The position numbers and the translations under genes are program-made. Source: Misgurnus anguillicaudatus (taxonomy: Eukaryota > Chordata > Actinopteri > Cypriniformes > Cobitidae). Taken from it: a DNA stretch of 64,000 bases. The notes under the pieces were generated by a model that saw nothing but the letters and a program-made list of their open reading frames with translations, was not told the origin of the DNA and did not search any database. The stretch lies in contig NC_073354.2 of assembly GCF_027580225.2 (NCBI RefSeq), positions 22,093,001 to 22,157,000 of the forward strand, in the 5' to 3' direction. This document shows positions 1-11,324 of the stretch, piece by piece; the stretch's first letter is position 1, and the number at the start of each line of letters is the position of its first letter.

Positions 1-1326
1 TCCAAAGAGCTTTCAATGTTGTCAATGATCTTATCACTACCAAACCAGTGGAATAAATGAGACTCCCTCATCCAAAATCCAATATTGTGATAGCATAGAT
101 GAAATACCTACATCTTGACTGCTTAAACAATACATTTTATATATGATACCATAGAACCCATAATGCCATTTTTGGTTCCTCAAACAACCTTTCAGTATAC
201 GGTACCTTTTGTGAAACAGAAAGGTTCTTTGTATGTTAAAGGTTCTTTATGAACCACACAGCCAAAAATGGTTTGTGTTGTACTGTATATCGCTTATCAA
301 TAAAGAGCCTTTTAGCTTACAGTTTTTGGTATTTTTAATCATTTGGGAGCTCTCCTGTGGCCTCAGGGAATAGAAAAGTGTCCCTCTGATGCACACTGAG
401 ATGTCTCACTGGAAGTAGTGGACCATCTTGGTGTTACTCACATACTTGTCCATCATATTTTTGCATGTTGAGGTTTCGGACATGCTATTCATTACGTGTA
501 TTTAGAAAACTATACTGTGTTTTTTGACCTGCTGTATGTATGATTTGGGAAGACAGTGGTTAGTGATTGTACTGAGACATTTATTATTTTATTGACCAAT
601 ATTCCAATTCCCAGCCATTCTGAAATCCATCTCAGTGTTTCTTGGCATGAATTTGCAAGAATGTTAAGCCATTTCACTGTCATTTCATCTGGATATAGAC
701 AAACTCTACTTACTTAAGATAAGCTAGAATAAAAATGACTCTACCGCCCATATATGGGAATATTGGAAGTTCACCTGGCATGCCCACATTTTTAATTTAG
801 GAAACATTTACACATGCCGAGTTTTTCCAAGCAAATAGAGGCAGACAAACATTTGTTTTATTTATCTCATTTCTTTCAGCCAGTGAGCACGAAAAATATG
901 TTGGCTCAGTAGGAATTTGAGGATCTGCCGTCACTCCTGTAATTGCCCTTGGGTCCATAGCTACTCAAAATTGTGATGTCCTACTAACTGTTCTCTGAAA
1001 AAATACTGGTCCAGACGTGCTTGACAATCCTAAGCCCAGCCATTTAACATCAGTAAACACATAATTACCTCGACATCTCCTTCATCTCTTGCGTAGGCTA
1101 CGGTAGGTGTAAGAGGGTGTCAACCTTGTTCAGGTTAATCTCACACAGCAATATGCAGTAATTTACTCAGGTACACACATGTTACTATGTTAGAGGTAAT
1201 AATATGAAAATATTTCACGTTTGTGGAATTGATGACTAAGTGAACAAAATCCATGCCCTTTGGACTACACTCAAATACAGCATTTTGGTACAGCCAATAT
1301 TTTTGTCTTGGTTCTTTAACAAAACT
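1..1326. other. Unassigned AT-rich DNA with a MITE fragment
   Basis: No gene is recognisable here. Positions about 158-320 hold a degraded fragment of a common fish MITE, recognised by repeated 'aggttctt' and 'aagaacc'-type words around a 'ccatttttggttcctc' end and a second 'aataaagagcctttt' end. The rest is ordinary AT-rich sequence. Short open frames on both strands lack splice context and recognisable protein motifs. Confidence 0.4.
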
Positions 1327-1624
1327 GTTTATGATTAAAGAGATGCTCACGTTCACAAAATACACGCAAGACACTCCCTTAACAGCAAACTCTGATTACG
1401 CATGAGATTATGCGAGTATCTGGCAAATGCGAGCATCTCTTTTATCATAAACACTTTAGACGCGTCTGCAGCAGGCACTTATTTTGACAATACACGTGAT
1501 GCACACAGGATCTCTTGAGGCGCAGAACAGAATTTTGAAATAAGGAACCACACAAATGATGGGCTACATACATGACGAACTTCGCATTGAGCCCCTCAAA
1601 AAAAGAAGTCATCGACCGCCACTG
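1327..1624. mobile_element. 5'-truncated hAT-type palindromic MITE (copy 1 of 3)
   Basis: This matches the right two thirds of the elements at 50615-51080 and 59337-59786. It shares the central hairpin (gtttatga...taaaagaga / tctcttttatcataaa), the 'tctgcagcaggcacttattttga' core region and the 'gtcatcgaccgccactg' terminus. The left TIR is missing, so no TSD can be read. Open frames across it are by-products of the palindrome. Confidence 0.75.
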
Positions 1625-2327
1625 AGAGACACTAATGCAAAATTGTGTATTTTAGTGATGTGAATTAGACACTTTGTTAGTGAATTTATTCACCTTACGT
1701 GAGGTATTTACACCTGGAAAATATTTACTAGTAACCAAGTATAGTAGATGTTAATAATGTGTATTTTGATGGATATTTTTTTAGTTCTTGAAGTCTTCCT
1801 GAAGTTGATTATTTTATCTCTTAAAACTCATTTTTGAGCACCAAACAGAATATTTAAATGTTTTTCCTGTGATAGTAATTTCTTTTCCCCTTAAAACAGC
1901 TTCAGTGTAACTCTACATCCTTGCCCCATTTAGTATATGCGGATCCATGAATATAAGTCTCCATAAAATAAGAAAAAATAAAAGTCTAAAACGTTTTCCT
2001 TCAAAAAAAATCTATCATTCAGTATCATTATTGTGCTACTCTCCATTCTTATTCGGTATCTAGGATGGCCTTTGTCTACTGATAGCCGTGAATACTTGAG
2101 CATTTACTTGTTTATTGCAAACTGTATGTAATGGAAAAATATATTTATCTAGCTTTGTTATTATAAAACACCTTTAACCCGTGGGAGTATTTATGTCGTT
2201 GCTAAGTGTCAGGATCTAACACTGACATATCTTTGACATAAAAGAAACATTTTGGAGGGCACGGCAAGGCCATTAGATAAGAAAGCTGTGAAAATAAAAT
2301 TGGTACACAGCTGTATATATATATATG
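1625..2327. other. Unassigned AT-rich DNA
   Basis: About 0.7 kb of AT-rich sequence. I see no gene, repeat terminus or RNA signature. A short (TA)n run at about 2315-2327 marks the edge of the Tc1 remnant that follows. Confidence 0.4.
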
Positions 2328-2750
2328 CTCTTGTGTTTTTGGTCATTGTCCTGTTGCATCACCCACCTTCTACACAGTTTCATTTGACGTACAGACCTTC
2401 TCACATTATTATGAAGAATTGTCTCATATACTTGGGGATTCATCTTTCCCTTAATGATTGCAAGCTGGCCAGGCCCTGATGCAGCAAAGCAGGCCCACAT
2501 CATGATGTTTCCTCCACCATACTTTACAGTTGGGATGATGTTGTCATATATTGTGCCCTTTCTATGCCAGATGTAGTGTTGTGTGTTTTTTCCAAATAGT
2601 TCAATCTTAGTTTCATCAGTCCACAAAACATTTAGCCAATAGCTCTGTGGAGTGTCAATGTGCTCTTTTGCAAACTTCAGGCGTGCAGCAATGTTCTTTT
2701 TAGTTGGCAGTAGCTTCTTTATGGTGTCCTGCCGTGGATACCCTGCTTGT
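2328..2750 (-). pseudogene. Tc1/mariner transposase remnant
   Basis: Tc1 transposases cut and paste their own element at TA sites using a DD(E/D) catalytic triad. Read on the minus strand, one open frame of about 140 codons runs from 2750 to 2328. It contains LPTKKNIAARLKFAKEH, then LWTDETKIELFG (first catalytic Asp), then GGGNIMMWACFAASGPGQL, then QQDNDQKHKS (second Asp). Those words are diagnostic of fish Tc1 transposase. The N-terminal paired-like DNA-binding domain and the C-terminal catalytic Glu are both absent, because the sequence breaks into a (TA)n tract on one side and a GC-rich retroelement tail on the other. It covers about 40 percent of a usual transposase of roughly 340 residues. 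It is a dead fragment, well preserved within its limits. Confidence 0.93.
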
Positions 2751-2781
2751 TCAGTGTTTTACGTATTGTAGACAATGATGC

Positions 2782-2889
2782 CAGCGTGACCAGCGTAGCC
2801 GGAGCCGCCCAGCCAGCGCAGTTCAGTGCGGCCGGAGCCGCCCAAGCCAGCGCGTTCAGCGCGGCCAGAGCCGCCTAGCCAGCGCAATT
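2782..2889. repeat. GC-rich 33-34 bp tandem repeat
   Basis: About 2.7 copies of a unit containing 'ggccggagccgccc' and 'agccagcgc', with single-base differences between copies. It is strongly GC- and CpG-rich compared with the flanks. In one forward frame it would give an Ala/Pro-rich peptide, consistent with low-complexity sequence near the 3' end of a retroelement. Confidence 0.75.
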
Positions 2890-3048
2890 GTCCCATCCCG
2901 CACAGCTCATGCGGTCGACCCATCCCGCGTAGCTGTGCTCACAGACTTTTTTCCATGGACTCTGTTTTGTGTGTTTTCCCATGGACTCATGTCTGTTTTG
3001 TTTAGTGTATTGTTTTGTCTTGTGTGTTCCCCTGAGGGGCGTCTAGTA

Positions 3049-3063
3049 GCCGGGGGAGGGTAC
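3049..3063 (+). other. Polypurine tract before the LTR
   Basis: The run 'ccgggggagggtac' directly precedes 'tgtcagg', the LTR start. LTR retroelements use such a tract to prime plus-strand DNA synthesis, and its position fixes the orientation of the element as plus. Confidence 0.6.
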
Positions 3064-4304
3064 TGTCAGGACTCTGCCATAAGAGTCTTGTTTTATAATT
3101 GTTTTATCGTGATGGCAGGGTTCTGAGGCTATGTTTACACGTGGGCGGCTATTTTCATAAACGGACATTTCAAGCTCTCCGGTTTCAAAAATAATATCGT
3201 GCACACATGTCAGTTTTCAGAAAAGTGTTTATGTACACGTACCCGTGCATATATGCCGTCAAGAGAAGCTCAAGCCCACGTAAGCCAATCACCGGCAGCG
3301 CTGGTGGTGACGCGAACTGGTTCTTCATGTTGGAGGGAGGAGCTGTTGCAGTAGGTTATCGATGACGTCAAATTACCGCGAGAGCGAGTTGAGGAATCAC
3401 ACGTAGAGGTCTAATTTTGAATTGCTCTCGCGGTACTTTGACATCATCCATCTGTTGGTTTTTGCAGCGCCGCATGAAGTCAAACATGCGTAAAATTGCT
3501 GACCTCCGAGCACTCGTGTCTGCTCCTCAACATAATGGAGCAGCTCTATTTGCAAATACAAACACACGAAACGAGTTTGCAAGAACATAAATGTGATCTT
3601 GGAAGCGTTCAGAGTAGCAGTCACATGTAAACATAGGTCGCACTATTGACGTAGGTGCGAGCTCTGGCGCATACTCTGTGACGTTGCCTGCTTAAACATC
3701 CGTTTGTCTCAGTTTACATGCAATCGTGCAATCGAAGGTTTTCAAGAACTCCACTCTAGCCGGAGTTTTTAGAAACAATCGGTTTCAGAGGCGAGTTCTC
3801 CGTTTGCGTGTAAACGATGGGTACAAACGAAGGTAAATCTCTCCGTTTTTAAAAATAACCATGTACGTGTAAACAGAGCCTGACAGTCTCTTGTTTTATG
3901 TGGAGGCTCATGGCCTTGTGTATTGGGTCATGTGCTTCTGGTGTCTCGTTCCTAGTCCCCGCCCCCTTGTTCTCCTTGTTAATTATTCATTATTGGTTAT
4001 CCCTCTCACCTGTGTTGCCCTCGTTTAGTTCCCCTATTTAATCTCCTCTTGACTCTTGTCTTGTGCTTGTTCATTGTGTTCACATGTGTCATGTTATGCT
4101 GTTCTTAATGTTCATTCAGTTTAGTTTTTTAGTCTTGTTAATCAAGTTGTGTCAGTGTATTGTATAATCATGTTTTATGTAGTTTTGCCCCCTCATGGGC
4201 TTTTGTTTCATGTTTGATGTAATAAATGTTCTATGTTCACTCCCCGATATCATCTGCGCTTGGGTGCGCTTAGGTTCTCTTATCCTCCGTCCCAAACCCT
4301 GACA
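3064..4304 (+). mobile_element. LTR of a Ty3/gypsy-like retroelement, split by a MITE
   Basis: It starts 'tgtcagg' and ends 'cctgaca', the TG...CA ends of an LTR. Removing the insertion at 3127-3880 with one TGA copy leaves about 480 bp, the same as the solo LTR at 24840-25319. The two share the 'cccgcccc...ctccttgttaat' box, a 'ctatttaa' promoter-like motif (near 4034), 'cccctcgtggg'-type words and an 'aataaa' signal (4221-4226). The polypurine tract upstream makes this the 3' LTR. No matching 5' LTR lies in the window upstream, so the element was truncated on its left. Confidence 0.8.
3127..3880. mobile_element. 754-bp MITE inside the LTR, TGA target site
   Basis: TIRs of about 30 bp: 'ggctatgtttacacg' at the left and the reverse complement of 'cgtgtaaacagagcc' at the right. 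It is flanked by TGA on both sides (3124-3126 and 3881-3883), and excision restores a continuous LTR. It holds an internal palindrome (3364-3388 against 3423-3447) built on 'gatgacgtcaaa' and 'accgcgagag'. The stretch 3423-3485 is closely similar to 23208-23262 inside a TTAA element. A 3-bp TSD suits PIF/Harbinger or CACTA, but the ends do not settle the superfamily. Confidence 0.8.
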
Positions 4305-4535
4305 GGTTCACATACTTTTTCTATAACCACAAAGTTTTTTTGTTTTTTGGTTGTTCTTAATAAAGACATGAAAGGTCAGATTTTTTTGTAAAATAATTTT
4401 AGACAAATTATGTTTGTCGATACCCTTGATTGAGATGAAGATCAGATAACATTTTATGACAAATTTATTTAGAAAACTATGAAATTCCAAAAGGTTTACA
4501 TGCTTTTTCTTGCTAATATAATTATATAGTCTTCT
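4305..4535 (-). mobile_element. Tc1-like terminal region
   Basis: On the minus strand this reads as a well-known fish Tc1-like end: 'gcaagaaaaagcatg', 'ggaatttc', 'cataaaatg', then 'tcttcatctc' and 'atcaagggtatcgacaaac'. A second copy of the terminal 'gttcacatactttttct' word lies at about 4306-4322, so both ends of a short non-autonomous copy may be present. No transposase sequence is included. Confidence 0.6.
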
Positions 4536-7500
4536 ATTATGATATTTGATGAGGTTGGAGAATTCATGAAAAGTGATCTTCGATTATTTTTTCCTCCATT
4601 TAAAAATGTCTCCAGACCCTTCAAATGTTGCTGCTCTCTCTTTTTTAGTTCACTCCGGTCATTTATCATATGATTCAGGTCTTGGAACTGGGATGCCCAT
4701 GAACCTTGTGCTTAGTGACCAATTTTTGTTGATTTTGATGTTTGTTTTGAACCATTTCTTGATAAAAGATTAAACCATGACTCATTATATTTCTAGCAAA
4801 GTCAGGTTTTGACTTCTTAATCTGTTGGTATTTGATATAATCCATGATGCCATGTATCTGAATAAGAAGTCAAGGACCTCATAAAATTAGGTTCACAACA
4901 ATGAAGGTCTGTATAGTTAACTATAGACATGGAGCACATTTTAATCCCTGTGTGCACCAAAACTATCTTGTGTCCTTGCTGCCAATAAACTCTTTTTGGT
5001 TTCATACGGCTGCAGAACCCAGTTTGTTTTAAAGTGTACTTTAATAAAACAATTGCATTTTTGTGAATTTGTTTTAATTAAAGTTTAAAAGGAGAAACTG
5101 TAGATTCATTTTTACAGCTTTCTCTCATATATTTATGTCCACAACTATATAAATATTTTTTTCTTTAAAATTGCTGAATGATTTCTACACATAGAATCAA
5201 ATTTGAACTTCTTTAAACAACGTAAAAGCTTTCCAAATAAGGCTGTAAGAGTTACAAAACGATTAAACACGACCTCCATGAACTCCAAAATGTTCTGCTT
5301 TTGTCTAACATCTGCCAGGCTTTAAATCTAAAGAAAAGCACCACCCATGCTACTGTTGTGTTGTCTCGCTTGTGGTTTTTCACTGTCAAATTATCTTTTT
5401 CTCTTATTCTTCCCTTTTTGGGAGGAAACGATGAACTCTCCGCGGGGAAGGGTACAATGCTGTTGATAATATGTGAGAAAACATTTTGAAAGCATGTGTG
5501 TTGTCACGACAAGTTTTGATCAAGCAGTCGATTTTTTGAGGATTTGGTGGGTGTTGTCTGTACCACAATACACAAATGAATTGTGGTAAATATATTCAGG
5601 TCTTCACAGAGGGTATAGCCTTTTTTCCAAAGGCATGCATACATCCTTCAACAAGTTGATTCTTGGGGCAGTCCGGCTTTCATCAGGTTTATTAAAGACA
5701 TTTTGATGAAAAAGTGGTTCAACCCTTTGCGAGCCAGAGCACAGCTGGAGCATTGTGTCAGTCCATGAGGGGTCTTCCTGAAGATTTAATCCAAAATAGA
5801 CATCGGCCCCTGTGGATAAGCCCTCGTGCTTACCATCTGCATTTCATAAAAGACAGCATGTTTGAATTTCGCTTTTGTAAATTACAAGGTAGTAGGTTTT
5901 TGTATACAATTCCAACCAAGGAAGCAGTGGTTTTGTCTGCAAATAGAGAATAACATACAGTACCATAAAGAAGTCCATTAGAAAAGCACATTTTTCAAAA
6001 AGTCTTAACCTGAGATAATGACTCCTGAGATCATTTACTTTGTTTGAATTCTTTGTTAGTTATATAAACCATACCATAAAACTTATCTTACCTTTTACAC
6101 CTTTTTTAAGGTAAACATTCACAAAATTTAGGTTGGGCGATCATAAGTCAGACCTTGTGTCGTGGGGTCATTCCTAAGTAAGCAAAATGTGGGGTCAACA
6201 AGGTCATATTCCCAAACACCAAAATACTAAAATTAAGCTAAATATTGTTTTGAGATAAAGATGAGCCTCAGATATGCTGAATTTGTTCATTTTTAACCAC
6301 AGAAACTTTAAATATTATGTATTCAGATTTATCATAAAGAATGTGGTTTCCATCTGTCATATTTTCAATCAAGATCAGTTTAAATCCCAGTAATGTTTCA
6401 TGCTTTTGTGTTATAGTCATAGCAGTTTTACATCACATGGCGACACAAATAAATTCATGCATTTTGGATCTAATGGTCCGTTTCCAGTGGATGTCATTAG
6501 CTGGCTTTACTGGGTGGTGTGACATAATACTGCATCTCTTTAGCCGTGCACTTGGCTGGAAGAAACTTAATTTATTGTGCAGGAAACAAACATGTCTGTT
6601 GCTTTAAACGTTTAATAATAAGCAGATGACATATCTCGAAATAAATGTCAGACGATAAACCAAAACCCTTATTATATTACTTTAGGACACATAAAGTTCA
6701 ATGTTGCAAATCTTGTGTATTTGCGTGTAAAGAATCATGCACCAGTTCTGTGAAGAACTGTCAAAGAAAGATATGAATTTTTTTATTTATGATGCAAATA
6801 TCCAGTGGTACAGATTCACAAATAATTTTAAAACTATCAATAATTACGCAACTTTATATTCAAAGTTACTTTCTGTTGAAGTTGCATTTAAATTTTACAA
6901 GCTCAAACACTTAAATGGGCTCGATGTTTCTGTAGGCAACTGACAACACTTCAGATGTGTCCATCTTTAGTATTTCTTTCATTTCTAGGATACCCATCAG
7001 TGGAATGTGTCCTGTTTAAAAACACAAAGCTGCTATAAATTAGAGTCTTTTTACGACTGCAATAATTCTTAACCAAGGCTATTACACCATTATTTCTGTT
7101 GCCTGTAATCTGACCTTGCCAAGCACATAAACTTGGCTAATTTCCATGTCCTCATGCTTCCAGTCACACTTTGTACTCTAGCATCCATTATCGTACAGTA
7201 CTCATCATCCCAAATAACAGCATGGCTTTTCCAATGCTGGTCGTGCATCAATGACATACTTGACACTGTCATTTTTTAGTATGGCATGTCAGCCACATTT
7301 TATCACTTCATTTATTTATGAGACTTAATTACTTTTAATAATGAATTTTCAATAAAGCGGTCTGGATAGTTTTGGTCTGCAGCGCATAATGCATTATGCA
7401 GATCCCTTATGATATGCTGTTGGAATAGTCAGTGGCGCACAACTATGTAACTTTATATCCCCGCAATCCAATAGGACACAGCAGTTGCTAAGTCATTATT

Positions 7501-8070
7501 ATGTAAACATTTACATAATTTGACATTATGCAGAACAGTGTGATTATTATTAAAACCTGACAAGGCCTCAGATAAGTACAGATAGTCTTGGAAAACTGCT
7601 TTTAAAAAAAAAAGAGAAATGTGATCTAAATGCAGTTCTGTACTTTTTGTTGTGAGTTTGTCTTAGATAAATTTGCTCACCCTTCACCATTTTATTGTTC
7701 AATTCTCTGTTACCAAGCGATAGCACAGAATGTCAGTGCATATAAATTTGACTTATCTTAGTGGATTCTGATACAGCCTAAAATACTCTTGACTCACTTC
7801 CCAAGGAAAACGAACAGGAAAATATAAAGATGCGGTTAAGATAATACTGTAAGTAGACAACAGGAGACAGCTGCCATATGTTTGACACATGATTTGTTAC
7901 TTATATACAGTTATACATACTTAAGCAGTGTTAATACAACAAATACAAGTGCTACTTAATAATATGCAAGATGCATTAAAATATCCAATATGTTTCTGGT
8001 TTTGCTGCCAAACATGACTGCGCAGAACAATCAGCATGTCACATCACGAAAGTGATTTTACATCACTTAA
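4536..8070. other. 3.5 kb of AT-rich DNA with no recognised feature
   Basis: I find no TIR pairs, tandem repeats, RNA-like folds or coding signatures. Open frames of 60-90 codons (for example 5714-5953 and 6341-6607) show no domain, no bounded exon structure and biased hydrophobic composition typical of chance AT-rich frames. This is one of the few long stretches without visible transposon structure. Confidence 0.4.
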
Positions 8071-8903
8071 AGGTGCAGTGTGTAATTTTTAAAAGGATCT
8101 CTTGACAGAAATGCAAAGTAATATACAAAACTATATGATCAGGGGTGTATAAAGACCTTTTTAATGAACCGTTATGTTTTTATTACCTTAGAATGAGACG
8201 TTTTTATCTACATACACCTAGGGTCCCATTACGTGGAAGTTGCCATTTTGTGCCACCATGTTTCTATAGAAGCCCTTAAAGGGAAACCAGGCAAGTCTGC
8301 GTAATATTTCTCTACGAGCTCCCCCTAGTGTCTGAAAGTAAATGCTTTCAAACACACTGTCGTAAAAACGAACTGTTGTCCCTCCCCCCTCGGAACCAAG
8401 TTTATCAGCTTATTTCCAATCCAGTTTTGTTTCCCTTACGTCAAGGGTTTTCGATGCTCCTTCCCCGGCCATTTGCAACAATGGCTAGCCGTGTTTAGCT
8501 TGCCTGCCTCTGTGTTGTTTGCTGTAAAGTGATACTGCTTCTCGCGATATCTAAGACTTTGCGAGACTGAAGGACACCGGGTCGGATACAGCGAAGTTGC
8601 AAGTGGAGTATTCTTCCTACAGACGGTAGGGGCGGGCGAGAGAGACTTCATTCGTCCGGTAATGAGTCATTTTAACCATATACCGACTTACGAAGATGAT
8701 TTATTAACATAAAAATGCTGCCTTGTGTCCCTTTAATGGACAAACTTTTTTTACTAAGTTGTCTCCGTCGATGACATTTTTTGGTGGTGGCTACCGTAGC
8801 TTCTTTATGCATTTCAAAAGCGAGGGAAGAGCAGTGGACTGAGCCATTGGTTGCAATTCGCAACCTCGCCACTAGATGTCGCTAAAATGTACACACTGCA
8901 CCT
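8071..8903. mobile_element. TTAA-flanked MITE, ends AGGTGCAGTGTG
   Basis: TIRs 'aggtgcagtgtgta' and 'tacacactgcacct' are flanked by TTAA at 8067-8070 and 8904-8907. TTAA duplications are known from Kolobok and piggyBac. The termini are not the CCY type of piggyBac, so Kolobok-like is the better reading. Length is 833 bp. The interior carries a GC-richer part (about 8430-8650) and a late part (8760-8880) with two short minus-strand open frames, neither recognised. This element type is very common in cyprinid genomes. Confidence 0.85.
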
Positions 8904-8907
8904 TTAA

Positions 8908-9536
8908 TACACTGTGAAAAAATTCTTTGCTGCCTTAAATTGTTTTTTTTATCTTGACTAGAGATGAGTTGTTATAACTTATAAAAAATAGTTGAAAGAA
9001 GTCAACTTAGTTGTATAAGTTGTAGCAACTCATCTCTTGTCAAGATAAATAATAGTTGACATGACCTTTAAAGGGATAAATCACTTTAAAATAAAAATTC
9101 TGTCATCATTTACTCGGCCTCATGTTGTTTTAAACCTGTATGAATTTCTTTTTTCTGATGAACACAAAAGAAGATATTTTGAGAAATTATGGTAAACACA
9201 CAGCAGATAGTGAACACTGACTTCCATAGTAGGAATAAAAAATATGATGGAATTCAATGGGTATTGTCAACTGTGTGCTTACCATCATTTATCAAAATAT
9301 TTTCTTCATCATTTATCACAATACTTCCAAAATATTTTTTCCCTACTATGGAAGTCCGTGGTCATTATCGGCTGTGTGTTACCAATCATTTCTCAAAATA
9401 TCTTCTTTGTGTTCATCAGAAAAAAGAAATTTATACAGGTTTAGAACAACATGAGGATGGGTAAATTATGAAAGAATTTTCATTTTAAAGTGAACTATCC
9501 CTTTAAATTAAGGCAGCAACGATTTTTTTAAGTGTA
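8908..9536. mobile_element. MITE hosting a nested TTAA palindrome
   Basis: Ends 'tacactgtgaaaaaattc' and the reverse complement of 'gatttttttaagtgta' pair as TIRs, followed on both sides by 'tgctgccttaa' (8927 and, inverted, 9507). The left arm also has a self-complementary block, 'atcttgactagagatgagttg' region (8952-8973) against 'caactcatctcttgtcaagat' (9027-9047). A second element (9072-9502) is inserted in the right half. Superfamily is unclear because the TSD is not sharp. Confidence 0.7.
9072..9502. mobile_element. Palindromic TTAA element, AGGGATA family (copy 1)
   Basis: Flanked by TTAA (9068-9071 and 9503-9506). The ends 'agggata...cac' and 'gtgaactatccct' begin arms that are complementary for over 100 bp, through 'ttctgtcatcatttactc' and 'gtttaccatc...ttctcaaaatat'. 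A full sister copy lies at 51492-51912 and a split one at 11325-12858. All open frames in it are mirror images of the palindrome. Confidence 0.88.
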
Positions 9537-9544
9537 CTTAATAC

Positions 9545-9765
9545 CAGTGATTCTCAAACTGGGGTGCATGGGGGACACGAGATGGTGCCAAATAAAATTG
9601 ATTAATAATCATACATTTTTGTACAGTCAAGCTGTATAGCACTGCATGCAGAAGTAGTCACACAATAAATAACAATATAAAATAATAATACAATTATTTA
9701 ATAATGCTAAATAGCACTAAAAGTGGTTCACTGGCTCATACTGTAATCATAAGGCCATTGGGCCA
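9545..9765. mobile_element. Two MITE fragments: a hAT-like end and a CTCTAAAAACAAA-family piece
   Basis: 'cagtgattctcaaactgggg' at 9545 is a hAT/Charlie-style terminus, truncated after about 75 bp. At 9703-9760, 'aatagcactaaaagtggttc' followed by 'tcataaggcc' matches the interior of the nested element at 32808-33453. Neither has a second end here. Confidence 0.5.
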
Positions 9766-11324
9766 CACTGTGGGCTTTCTTAATAATGTAATAGTTATTA
9801 AAATTTTACATCATTCATGATAAATATGATTTGTGAGTCACATCAGATTGAGTCCTATTGACAGTAAAGGTGAAGACTACAACTCCTATCGATCAACGCT
9901 CTTACACAGCTTCATCACACTACCTCTAACACGAAAATTACATATTGTGCCTTTAAATGCCAGGCCTAACATTTTCATTATAACAAAATGAGGTTTAATG
10001 AAGTGTGCAATTACTGACTGTATTTTATATTTCTTAAACAATATATTTTTTAACAAAAAATCACTATCACTATGTTTCCATGCAGTTCTTTTAGATAAAT
10101 ACTGCTTTAAAACCCTCTGAAATGTGCTTTTTTCCTATAAAACCTTTTTTATTTGAAATTCAATTTGGATAGTTTAAAAATATCTTCTCATCTTTTATTT
10201 TCTTGAGCCAGACCCTTTAAAACTGTTGGCAGGATCGACTGGCTGGATTTCTTGATTACATAATCCTATTGTCTGTCCCGTGGCTATAATCGCAGACGAG
10301 TCGTTGCCGTAACAAATTGGGACCATTCCACGAAACCTCTCTTTAGCCACAAATTAGTTTCGTTTTATTGTTGCAGGAACAAATGGAAATATGCCAAATT
10401 ATCACTTTATATGGAAGTCTGGACATGCATCGAGACCGTTAATGGCGTCATAAATGTGCAAGGGGTCTTTTTCTGTGCTCTCCCACAGTCTCCACAGAGT
10501 CTCAGAGGTCATGTTTGCTTGGGTGTCAGTGATATTCACAGCAATAAAGCAGACAGGGTCTAACGCTTAAATGCATGTGCATTTTTTAAACAAGACTGAC
10601 ATTGTTTGAGGATGAAATTTTGTTTGAAAGTTGTGAGAGGAATTAAACAGACTCGCCATATTGATTGGTTAACTTAAGTACTGATTGGTGACAAGACTTA
10701 AATTGTTGCAGTTAAACTATGTACAATAAAAAAAGACGGGAGCAATATGGGAGCAAGCAAATCTTTATTGCTAAAGTTCTATTTAGTTAAGATACAAGAA
10801 ACTTTCTATTAAACAACTGTAAAAAACACTAATCTGATATAGTTGAAGTACTATGATGTAAGAAGTATTAGGAATATCTGGGATTGAATGAAACTGGACA
10901 TTTTGTTTTAAATAAAAGGAGTTGATTATGTAATATTAGGAAATACGTTGTAGGCCAGTAATCACTGGATTTTGAAATCACATCTGTTTAGTAATACCAG
11001 AAATTACCATTTGTGCTAAGATGCCTGCAGAGATCTAAGAGCGCTGTTTTGTGCAAACACCTCATAACTTCCTTAAATAAAATTCCATTGTATTGAATGT
11101 TGCAAAGGTTAACAATTTCCCTTTCGTCTTTCTGACATCTGTAATTTTGACTTTGAATTTGTCATTTGGCAATAAAACACACTGCAGTTCCAAAGCCTTA
11201 CGTTATTTGGACACCTTATCAAGAAACTCATAACAGAAACACATGTGCTCCATCTGGCCATATTTATGAGATGAATGGCTGTCCTATTCCTGGTATTTCG
11301 TTTTCCTGTTTGCTCTTGACTTAT
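9766..11324. other. Unassigned, mostly non-repetitive DNA
   Basis: No transposon ends are found. Positions about 10200-10560 look unusually complex and non-repetitive ('gactggctggatttcttgat', 'gcagacgagtcgttgccg') compared with the AT-rich flanks. That is the sort of sequence worth testing for non-coding conservation, but nothing in it identifies a gene. Confidence 0.35.

Larger units (their letters stand above)
2761..3063 (+). mobile_element. 3' internal end of an LTR retroelement
   Basis: This stretch sits directly upstream of an LTR (3064) and ends in a purine-rich tract, so it is read as the 3' tail of the internal region. It starts with a GC-rich tandem repeat (2782-2889), unlike the surrounding AT-rich DNA, and then carries 'cccatcccgc' and 'ccatggactc' direct repeats. 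No gag or pol domain is visible. The reading as a Ty3/gypsy-like tail is inference from position and LTR type. Confidence 0.55.
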
